Source: Gryganskiella cystojenkinii (Eukaryota; Mortierellomycota; Mortierellomycetes; Mortierellales; Mortierellaceae). From it: DNA of 41,460 nucleotides. How positions within the stretch are numbered: position 1 is the stretch's first letter; every line of letters starts with the position of its first letter. Below are positions 20,259 through 29,306 of the stretch, one piece after another. The stretch lies in assembly GCA_015852425.1 (NCBI GenBank), contig JAAAIG010000265.1, forward strand, positions 1 to 41,460, read 5' to 3'. A model generated the notes under the pieces. The model made no database searches, was not told where the DNA came from, and was given only the letters and a program-made list of their open reading frames with translations. A program made the translations under genes and the position numbers.

Positions 20259-22741
20259 CTAGTGTACCAGTACGGTCAGTTTCGGGTTGATCTGGACTGC
20301 CTCAGCCAGAGCCTTCTCTCCATTGTATCTGATATCATTGTATTGCAAATTCAAAGTGGTCAGAGTGCTGTTGGTTTTAAGTGCGCAAGCCAGCGCATGC
20401 GCTCCAATGTCTCCTATTGAGCTTAACTTCAAGCTCAATTTGGTCAGAGTGCTGTTGGTCTTGAAAACGCCAGCCAGCGTCTGAGCTCCAAGGTCTCCGA
20501 GATTACAATGGCTAAGGTTCAATGTGGTCAGAGTGCTGTTGATTTTCAGTACCGCAACCAGGGCTTTAGCCAGGGCCACAGCTCCATTCCTGTCGATATA
20601 GCTTAACTTCAAAGTGAAGTCGGTCAGAGTTCTGTTGGTCCTGAGTGCATCAACCAAGCTATGAGCCCCAGTGTCTCTGATCTCATTATTGAGCAAGCTC
20701 AAAGTGGTCAGAGTGCTGTTGGTCTTGAGAAGGCCAGCCAGCGCCAGAGCTCCAAGGTCTCCGATCTTTATGGTGTTTATGACATGGCGGTTACCCATCA
20801 TGTCAGTGCTAACGCCATCATCATTACCACCCAATTCCAAAACGGTCAAAGTGTTGTTGGTCTTGAGTGCCTCAGCTAGGGCTTGAGCCCCAATGTCTCT
20901 GATCTGATTGTAGAGCAAGGTCAAGGTCGTCAGAGTGCTGTTGGTCTTGAGTGCCTCAGCCAGGGCCTGAGCCTCAATGTCTCCGATCTTGTTGTTGCTC
21001 AAGTTCAAGGTCGTCAGAGTGCTGTTGGTCTTGAGTGCCTCCGCCAGTGTCTGAGCTCCTTTGCTGTCGATCTTTCCAGGTCTCATATCACAGGATATCT
21101 GGCAAAGATGAGATGAACTCTTGCTCAGAAAACTGGGTATTTTCGTGACATCAGGAGGGAGGATGTAATGAATCACTTTCATATTATGATTTTCTGGGAT
21201 GCGAAAGAGTGCATCATAGCGTGCCGACATTGATAATAATATGCTGCCAAAGCCTGATCGGAATTGTCGGAGATCCAGTTGAAGAATTGATACTCTTGAT
21301 TCCCTGAGTGCATCCTTTAATCCTTCAAGATCGCCCCTGGAACAGTCCCCTCTCAATGCCACTGCGAGTTCAAGGACTCCCTTGGCCTTGTTGATGGCAT
21401 CATAGAACTCTGAGGCAGCAATGCTGGAGGTAAGAGCAATATCGATCCTTCCTAGTTGCTCACTGAAGCTTCCCCCTGCAAGCTTGACGACGTCGCGGAG
21501 CTTCTGAACATGCTTCTCTTGATACCCAGCTCGGTAGTGGTCAAGGCAAACCCATTTTACATGGCCAGCTGAGGTTGTCATTCTATAAAGGTTCCCAAGA
21601 AGATTATCCTCCTTCGATGTCTTCAAGAATGACCCCAACTGCCGTAACTCGACACCTTCGAGACCTTCTACATCGCCCAGATAGTTGGCCAGGTCTTGCT
21701 GTGTCATAGTAGCTGGAGGCTCAGTATCGATAATATCCCCTGGAGATGATGGCTGAACTTTCACTAGTTGCTTGTCAATGCATTCAAGGGAGTAATCGAT
21801 TTGGGCAGTGATGGTCTTGACAGTCTGTTGGACAGAACCAGCTAGTTCTACAACTTTAAGGCTAGCCAAAGCAGGCACAACATGGCCAGCTATACTTGTA
21901 CCAAACTTGATCAACTCGAGCATCAACAAAAGGAATGGACCATATTTCTTGAAGAACTTGGTTGGCTCGCGTACAAGATATCCTTCATGTTTAGCCAGGT
22001 GGAGGTGGTTGGGCAGTTTGCTGCCACAAATCTCGGTATGCTTACCACATTCACAAATGAAATGCAGTCGAAACTTTGTTCTGAACCAGTTACCGGGATC
22101 ATACTTCACTGGTTCTTCTGGCAAGACAATAAACAATCGAGGAATCGGGTACTCTGCCAGCTCCAACTGCTGCGTCAAGACCGTTTCGGTCTTGCTTTGG
22201 ATAAGCACCAATCGGTCGTTCATCTGTTTCTGCAGTTCCCAAACTTCCCGGGCAATCTGCTGAGTTGTTGCACCTTGGTCATGAAGTGCTTCCAGCTTAT
22301 GCATGACTGTATTCTGGAATCCAGGCATGGTCATTGATAAAGGACCTAACCTTGTTGTTGCCATTGCTGAGCCAGCAGAAACAAACTCGGCAGTGGTGGA
22401 CATGATAACATCCAAGATAACACCGGGATAGTGCTTGATGACATGAGGTACGATTCTATATGGACATATAATATGCCATGCTTAGTCATCCTGCTTGCTC
22501 TTAGTTGTTTGTTCTGTGTATTATAAGTAATGTGTCATTGCATCATACTAAATTACCTAGTTCGATTGGTATCTCTAAGCAACTTGACTACAGAACTGCC
22601 ATTGCAGACGTTCTGAACACCTGGGTAGATATGCTCGATGTCCTCCCAGTAAATAACGTTCTGCCCATTGACTTTATCAACTTCGATGCTTTTGATATCA
22701 ATTGTTGTGCCGGCAATGCGAAATAACTGAGTCTCCTGCAT
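20259..22741 (-). CDS. LRR (ribonuclease-inhibitor type) protein with a fungal NLR-like N-terminal module, two exons
   Basis: Join of 22741..22557 and 22455..20259 (intron 101 nt, GTAATT donor, ATATAG acceptor) gives 793 aa. ATG at 22741 is a true ATG, and the join completes an Arg codon and reads RDTNRTRIVPHVIKHYPGV. N-terminal part (about 1-75): QLFRIAGTTIDIKS and NVIYWEDIEHIYPGVQNV. Middle: a coiled stretch, then IPRLFIVLPEE, FRLHFICECGKHTE (possible metal site) and a HLAKHEGY/FFKKYGPF region with hydrophobic helices. C-terminal about 260 residues: roughly eight 28-residue LRRs of the LAEALKTNSTLTTLNLSNN type. From memory this N-terminal arrangement recurs in large Mortierella repeat-protein families. 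No NACHT P-loop is visible. Likely an intracellular recognition or scaffold protein; ligand unknown. Confidence 0.85.
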
Positions 22742-23004
22742 GGCTTGTTTGAGGAGTAAAGCTGTGAGAAGGAGATCGTGGTGTGGATGTGTGCGAAGAG
22801 AGAAGGAGACAAAATCGATAAATGGACTTTTCGAGTAGAGAATTGGGCTGTGTTCCCTTCGCCTTTACTTGAATGGCGTCGACTTTGCCATTCCTGTGTT
22901 GCTCTTGCAAACTTTGTCAGTCGTGGTCGCACAAAGAAAATTTCAAGGGAGCCGTGGAAAAATTCGAAGGTATAATAACACAGGACGAAACATTTTGTCT
23001 TTTA

Positions 23005-23050
23005 CTTTGCCTTTCGCTTTACCTTTCACTTTGCCTTTCGCTTTGCCTTT
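23005..23050. repeat. 12-bp pyrimidine microrepeat
   Basis: About 3.8 copies of CTTTGCCTTTCG with CTTTACCTTTCA variants, upstream of the LRR gene. Noncoding as far as can be seen. Confidence 0.75.
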
Positions 23051-23081
23051 GAATTAGACAAAAAAATTAGCAGGTGTCCTC

Positions 23082-23220
23082 TCACGCGAGGGTACGCATG
23101 ATGTGTTTGAGTGTGGATTGGAAGGGGAGCTTGGTGTCCAGCGGACACAGGTCACGGGTGTTGAGATTCGTCTTGAGTAGTGCATCTCTCGAGGCTCGAC
23201 GTTCCGATCTTGGGAGGACT
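23082..23220 (-). pseudogene. Possible exon remnant, faintly Mrs2/CorA-like
   Basis: A minus-strand frame ending at TGA 23084-23082 reads SRDALLKTNLNTRDLCPLD and then TKLPFQSTLKHIM. The L-x-TRDL-x-x-LD core resembles the N-terminal ARDLR-x-LD segment of Mrs2-type magnesium transporters. There is no start, and no GMN motif downstream. Flanking GTGAGT and GTGAGA strings could be splice donors. Only a tentative fragment. Confidence 0.2.
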
Positions 23221-23281
23221 CACGTAAAATAGGTTCTGTTCGTTGTTCTTTCTCCAGGCATCCTTCTTTAATAAGTCGTCC

Positions 23282-23459
23282 CCTTTACAGAACGAAACGA
23301 CGAAGGTGAAGCAAGCCTTTTGGAAAAAGACGTGTTTATTGTTGGATATTGGTATTGATATTGGTAAATGATTTTCGATATTGACTATGCTATAGTAGCG
23401 ACTAGTACCTTTTCAGAAGGAAACGACGAAGGTGAAGCAAGATTGTTTGGCAAAAAGAC
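23282..23459. repeat. Direct repeat of about 50 bp, period about 126 bp
   Basis: Segments at 23282-23332 and 23408-23459 share CAGAA-GAAACGACGAAGG followed by TGAAGCAAG and a GG(C)AAAAAGAC end. The sequence between them is not repeated. No coding role is evident. Confidence 0.65.
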
Positions 23460-23689
23460 AACCTCTTCGACAACGCGTCCCTCTCAAATATATATAAAAA
23501 AAAAGCGGTAGCTTGGCTCTGACCGGCCCAAACGACCCCACACATCTGCCCACACTTTCATCTCCATGAGAACGCACACGCTATCTGCGTGTTCTCTTAA
23601 TCCTCCTTAGGTAAAATTAAGAGTAACGCTGGTGCTAGAGGCATGATCCAGGACAGCATGTCCTTAGTCTCTCAGTGTCTGGAGAGCCT

Positions 23690-23869
23690 TTAATTCGGTT
23701 GACACTTACGCCAGTCGCCCATGGGTCTAGTGCAGTGGAAACCAGAGCAGCAAGGGTGATTGTCATCACAATGGGAACCTTGGTTAAGGCATCCGTGCAC
23801 AGCTACTAACCCAAGCTGCATTGAGATTAGAAGGACAAGGAAGGGAAGAACTGTGTTTGCATAGAGCAT
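23690..23869 (-). CDS. Secreted knottin-like (inhibitor cystine knot pattern) peptide
   Basis: 59-aa frame, ATG at 23869, TAA at 23692-23690. Residues 1-26 form a strong signal peptide (hydrophobic core LPFLVLLISMQLGLVAV, ending HG). The mature part of about 33 residues has six Cys in the order C-x6-C-x5-CC-x4-C-x9-C, which is the inhibitor cystine knot (knottin) pattern, and ends W-R-K-C-Q-P-N. Knottins are disulphide-rich mini-proteins that can be protease inhibitors, antimicrobial peptides or channel ligands. Which one applies here cannot be told from sequence. The string GTAAGT inside CGT-AAG-TGT could mimic a splice donor, but splicing there would remove the sixth Cys, so I take the gene as intronless. 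Neighbours give no functional hint. Confidence 0.72.
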   Translation of the reverse strand: MLYANTVLPFLVLLISMQLGLVAVHGCLNQGSHCDDNHPCCSGFHCTRPMGDWRKCQPN

Positions 23870-24562
23870 GGCCGGTCAACGCTTGCTTTGTTGGCCCTTG
23901 AAGGGTGAGAGTTTTGATTAAGCAGGTATTGGTTCGCTCGTGAAGGTTGTTTTTCAGTGACCTAGGACGACCAAGCACTTTATGTTAATGGAAAAGCAGC
24001 CATACCCTTACAATTTTCAAGAAAATTAATAATGGGAGCTTACAAGATTTCTGTGAGATATCGTTATGACGGTCAGTTCGTGTGGATGGTCCCTGGGGCG
24101 TCTCGTAAGAAAGGGTTATGGAGAGCGTGGTTGAATTGTGCGATGTCAGGAGGGAGGAATCGGTCTTTTATACCGGTTCGTCATCTCTCCTTGTTGGAAA
24201 CCGGATTTGATTCCGCCGTCTGTCCAGCATGCCCTTGACTTTTTTTTTTCTCGTGTTCACTGGGTGCCTTCGATATTTGCTGTTCCAATCCTAACGTGTC
24301 CTTGGTGTTTAGGCGTCCTTCTTTTTCAGTAAGCCGTTCTGCCCTTGTCAGCATGATCTTCATCCCTCTACTGCCAAAACCAAAAGGTTGAAAAAAGTTG
24401 GCACAATTTTCTTCTTTTGGCGAGGTTTAAAATTTTAACAAATTTTACTGCGTGAATTGAGTATTATACATCCAAATGTTATCATATTGGAAATAGAGAG
24501 TAACTGAAGAAAGACGTCAAGTACTAGCAACAACACTGTCTCATTCATCGCCAGCAGTTGCT
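23870..24562. other. Intergenic stretch with no supported gene
   Basis: Upstream of the knottin-like gene and downstream of nitrite reductase. Contains a TTTTTTTTTT run near 24240. Nothing else recognised. Confidence 0.5.
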
Positions 24563-27500
24563 CTACCACTCCAGCTCCTTGCTTCCGCACGCTATGGTGG
24601 CACATGGTGAGGAGGGCTGTACGAGCTCAATAGTGGTCCGACATTCAATCCTTTCCTGAACGTCTTGCGCATGGATCATAACCTTGTCTGTCGCTAAGAT
24701 AGAATCGAGATGAGCTGTGGGCGGAAGGAGCAAAGTAACCTGACCGTCCTCTTCGACCTTGACCTGGAAGGTCTGTATCGTGTATTTGTCCTCGTCGCCA
24801 GGAGAAAGACACTTGCCGTCTTGGAGTCCAAAGTTTTTCTTGTGCATGGGACAGGATACATATGGCTGCGACTTGGGGGACTCCAACCCAGAGACACTGT
24901 CGCCCAGAAGACCCTGTGAAAGGACCATTGATTGTTTGTGGGGGCACATGTTCTGGGTTGCATACCACGATCCGTTTGACAAATGGAACACCGCAATCTG
25001 GACATTGCCATATTTGATAGTTCGACCAGAATCCGAAACAAAGTCGTCTGTCTTGCCTACACTGAGCCACCTCATCGAGGTTTGAGCATCGATCGAATTC
25101 GGTATGGGCAAATCGGGCGATGGAAGCAGCTGCAATTTGTCCTTAGGCCAATCCGCGGGTCGTCTCTGTCCTCTCTCTGAGATGAATTCAATTCCCTGTT
25201 GCGTGTCGTCCGTGTTCACAAACTGCCGGAATTGCTGGCGACGCGTCGGGTCCTCGACAACGACCTTCCACTCACACTGATAGGTTGTGATCAGATAAGC
25301 CATTTGCTTCTCGAGGTCGTCGCATATACCAAGATAGTCCTCAAGAATGACTTTCTTCAGGTGCTCGATTCCTCCCTCCAGTTTCTCCAGCCACTTGGAA
25401 GTTCGCGTTAACTTGTCAGCGGTTGCGATATAAAACATCAAGAACCGGTCCAGATACTTAATACAGTTGGCTTCGGAGACATCGGCTACCAGCAGTACCG
25501 CATGCTTGGGCTGTACACCTCCGTTTCCGCATACAAAAAGGTTGTAGCCCTTCTCAGTGGCGATCTATTAGAGGTATAATATTATTATAACAGTCAAAAT
25601 ATTAATTATTATAAGTTGCAGGTATGTTAGATGGGTAGATAAATATTTCCTGGAGCATTTTCAACTGAACAAGGTGATTATATACTTACAATACCGAAGT
25701 CCTTTCCTCGAGCCTCGGCACACTCTCTGACACATCCAGAGACGCCTCCTTTGAGCTTGTGTGGCGCTCGAACGCCTTTGTACCGGTTCTCAATAAAAAT
25801 CGCGAACCCAACAGAGTCTTGAAGACCATAGCGGCACCATGTAGACCCAACACAGCTCTTGACCGTACGAAGTGCCTTGCCGTAAGCGTGGCCCGACTCC
25901 AAACCTGCCTCGATTAAGCGTTCCCAGATTTCCGGTAGGTCCTCACGCTTGGCCCCAAAGAGATCGATTCTCTGTCCACCAGTAATCTTGGTATAGAGAC
26001 CAAAGTCTTTGGCGACCTGAGCGATAGCAATCAACTTGTCTGGAGTAATCTCGCCACCGGGGACACGAGGTACTACAGAGTAGGTGCCTCCTCGCTGAAT
26101 GTTGGCCAAAAAACGATCGTTGGTATCCTGGAGAGGGGCATGATCCAAGATGTGGTCGTTGAACAGAGATGCCAGGATCGAGGCAATAGCCGGTTTGCAT
26201 ACCTCACAACCCAGGGCACAGCTGCTCTTGCCGGCGTGCTCCATTATAAGCGCGAACGACTTGAGCTTCTTGACCTTGGCAATCTGGTAGAGCTCAATAC
26301 GCGAATACTCGAAATGAGAGCAGAGGTTCTGCTTGATGACCTTGCCCATAGCTTTGATTTCGGCCTCAAAGATCTCACCCACTTGAGGAACACATCCACC
26401 GCATCCTAGGCCGGCCTTGGAGCATGTTTTGACCTCACCGATCGAGGAGCATCCTTTGCTTTTGATCGCTGCTCGGATCTGGCCCTTGGTAACATTGTTA
26501 CAGGAACAAATCTGGGACTCGTCTGGAATATCGGCGGCTCCCTGTCCTTGGCCCGCCGGAATACCAAGGATGAGTTCACCTGGGGGGATCTGGAGCGATC
26601 GTTTCGATTTGGACACGCCAAGGAGTTTGCCATAATCCGTTGTGTCGCCCACCATCATGCCGCCAAGAAGGTGCTTGCCGTCCTTAGTGAATATGTATTT
26701 CTTATACACAGCTCCGAATGGGTCCCGGTAGAGGAGCGCCTGAGTGCCCTCAGAGTTCGCAAAGTAATCACCAAAGGACGCAACATGGACACCCAGAAGC
26801 TTGAGCTTAGTCGACATGTCTGCTGACGTAAACACGCGTGGCTTGTGAGCCTTTCCAAGGCCAGTAAAGTGAACGTCTCGAGTCAAGTTCCGGGCCACGA
26901 CCTCGGCCATATCATATCCAGGCGCAACTAAACCGTAAATTCGATCACGATGACGAGCAACCTCACCAATGGCATAAATGCCTTGGATGTTGGTCTCCAG
27001 AGAGTCATTGACCAAGACACCTCCGTGGGCATGGCAATGAATGCCAGAGTCCCGTGCAATCTTGTCTCGTGCTGAAATACCAATAGCAAAGACAAGATTG
27101 CACGGGACTCTGGCATTNNNNNNNNNNACCAATAGCAAAGACGACCATATCATGTTCAACGACCGATCCGTCCTGCAGCTTGGCCTTGAATACATGCAAA
27201 GGTTCACCCTCTACAAAGTCGGACGTGAATGCGACCGGGGGGTTGCCCAAGCTATGCTGGATACCAAGCTTTTCGATCTCGCGGAGAACCAGAGCTGCTC
27301 CCTCATTATCGAGCTGGCGTGCCAATACTTGGCTGTTGCGTTCATAGATGGTTGTCTTGAGACCGAGATCCGAAGTCGCTTTGGCAGCCTCGAGCCCCAG
27401 CAGCCCTCCCCCAATGACAGCAGCGTGCTTTGCAACCTTAGATCGCTCAATGATCAGATCCAGGTCGTCGATGGTTCGATAAACGTAGATTCCAGGGAGA

Positions 27501-28049
27501 TCCAATCCAGGGATAGCCTCGGTAGGAGGGAGTAAAGAGCTTGATCCTGTCGCAATGATGCAAATATCGTACGGCGTGGTCGTCACGACAGAGGTGGGTA
27601 TGTTGGTACTGAGGGTTGAGACGGACTCGACAACTTTTGTGTCAGGGCAAATTTTTGTTGCTGTCTGGTGGATCATGAGTGAAATGTTGTTTTCATGATA
27701 CCACTGCTCAGACTTCATGAGGAGCTGGTCAACACTCCTGTGTGAAAAATACTGTGTTAGGCCCACTCTGTTATAGGCAACTGTCGATCACCATGTCCAA
27801 AAACAGCTGCAGTTAGTACAGTACACATGTTTTTAACAACTAGCACTGCCTTTCAAAAAAAAAACGGCGTCTTCGATGCCAGCTCTGCAGATGATTACCA
27901 AATGGCTCCTCGCATATTGCAGTGATGGAGTATTTCTTGGCAATGTCGTATTCGAGGATCTTTTCGATGAATGAGAGACCAACCATTCCAAGACCAACTA
28001 TAACAATGGAAGAGATTTCCGTATTGTTTTCAAGGACCGTTAATACCAT
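24563..28049 (-). CDS. Assimilatory nitrite reductase, siroheme NAD(P)H-dependent, three exons
   Basis: Join of 28049..27899, 27780..25690 and 25564..24563 (introns 118 and 125 nt), about 1064 aa once a 49-nt assembly artefact (27094-27142) is discounted. It reduces nitrite to ammonium with six electrons in the cytosol. Visible parts: FAD site GLGMVG (19-24); NAD-binding VIGGGLLGLEAAKA; BFD-like [2Fe-2S] with Cys 459, 461, 494 and 497; siroheme/[4Fe-4S] ligands C677-x5-C683 and C717-x3-C721; C-terminal Rieske-like centre C938-x-H940 and C969-x2-H972. The length fits the fungal family (about 1100). The first join (CCA TTT G, then TT GCC TAT) gives EEPF-VAYNRV as in relatives; the second gives KDFGI-IATEKGYNLF. 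The gene lies tandem to nitrate reductase, 1257 bp apart. A TGATAA GATA-type site is at 29003-29008. Homologous to niiA of Aspergillus and nit-6 of Neurospora. Confidence 0.95.
27040..27142. other. Assembly artefact: inverted fold-back plus 10-N gap inside nitrite reductase
   Basis: A 28-bp arm at 27040-27067 is repeated in exact inverse complement at 27090-27117, directly followed by N at 27118-27127. The 15-bp string ACCAATAGCAAAGAC occurs at 27079-27093 and again at 27128-27142. Dropping 27094-27142 (49 nt) restores an uninterrupted reading of MVVFAIGISARDKIARDSG, matching the family. It is best explained as a chimeric read end next to a scaffold gap, not a biological frameshift. Confidence 0.9.
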
Positions 28050-29306
28050 GGTGGAGGTTGATTTAAAATAATACAGGAGGAAGTGAAGAGAGAATGAGGG
28101 CAAGAGTGCGAGAAAGTTGGAGGGCGAGATTGTCGGTTGGAGGGCGAGACTGAGGGTTAGAGGGAGGAGATGAGAGGATTATGAGAGGAGAAAGAAGAAA
28201 TGGAAAGAGAGTACACAAAAAAAGGCGTTCATTTGTCTGTGCAAGGTATGGACTAGATCGGTGCTTATAAGGTCCTTGTATACAAAACGACCTCTATATT
28301 TCGTCGAGAAGTGAGTACTCTTGAATTAGTTTGGATAAGGGTCTCTTTGGATAGCAGACAAAGCGAAACTTTGTTCTTCGGTTGCAAATCTAAACAGGTG
28401 AATCGATGCCAAGTATCATAGAAATGTTAGAGGTCCTCTTTTTGTCTACAGTACCTCGGTGTAAAAAAACAACAGAGAAGGATTGTTGACAGGAGTAGAC
28501 GTCCACGTACGACACATGTATGGGATGAGTTCCTCATGGCTCCGGCACTTCGCTTGCTTTGTTTGTTTTAGAGTACACTTACCATACGAGAAGGGACGAG
28601 ATCCCAAAACCGAGCCCACATGTTTGGTAACAAACCACGGTGAATTTTAGCTATCGAATCCCCCCGGTCCAATCATGCTGTTAGAACCCCTTTTTTTTAC
28701 GAGTGAACGTCTCATTCGGGTTTAGAAGTGAGCCCAGAGAAAGCACACATTGCAAAAATAAGTTCCGATTCTTAAAGAGTTCTCAAGCTCGTTCCGTGGG
28801 GATGGACACGAAAAACGTGGTTGCGTCAAAATTGCGTCTCTCTGAGAGGGCTCGAGTTTTCCCCCTTATAGTGCCATATGTCAGTCGGGAACATAGCACG
28901 CACGATTCAAATAGTTGTCGAGCTCACGGAAAGTTCGTGCCAGGACTGAGCCTGAACCGTAGATAGTGAATTTTTGGAAAATAACAGTCCGAAGTCAATC
29001 CCTGATAACTTATTAATATGTTTATTTGAAAAAAAAAAGCAGGCGGGAATTGTGAGTTGTGAGAAACGTTGAATTTTCTATTTTATCGAGAAACTAAAAG
29101 GTATCCGAATGAAAAAAGGTTTGGCTAATTTTCGATCCATCCACAGAGGTCCGTTTCGACTATGATCCTTTTATGTCCGGACTCTCAACCTTTTCCTTTC
29201 TGTTCTACGATGAAAACAGAAAAAGACATGTCAAAAAGTAGGGTGTGTGCAGCTTTTTGTAAAATATCAAAAACCTTTTTTATTCCCAGTCAGTTTAAGC
29301 GTCCTA
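28050..29306. promoter_or_regulatory. Upstream region of nitrite reductase / 3' flank of nitrate reductase
   Basis: 1257 bp without a supported gene. GATA-type cores (HGATAR, binding class of AreA/Nit2 nitrogen regulators) are visible as AGATAG near 28961 and TGATAA at 29003-29008. Weaker GGATAA occurs at about 28333. No NirA-type CTCCGHGG motif was seen by eye. Confidence 0.4.

Noticed and set aside
21808..22337. Two 151-codon plus-strand frames
   Set aside because: Antisense shadows of the LRR protein's N-terminal half.
27040..27117. 28-bp inverted repeat as a biological hairpin or terminator
   Set aside because: It abuts an N gap inside a conserved coding frame and is explained by an assembly fold-back.
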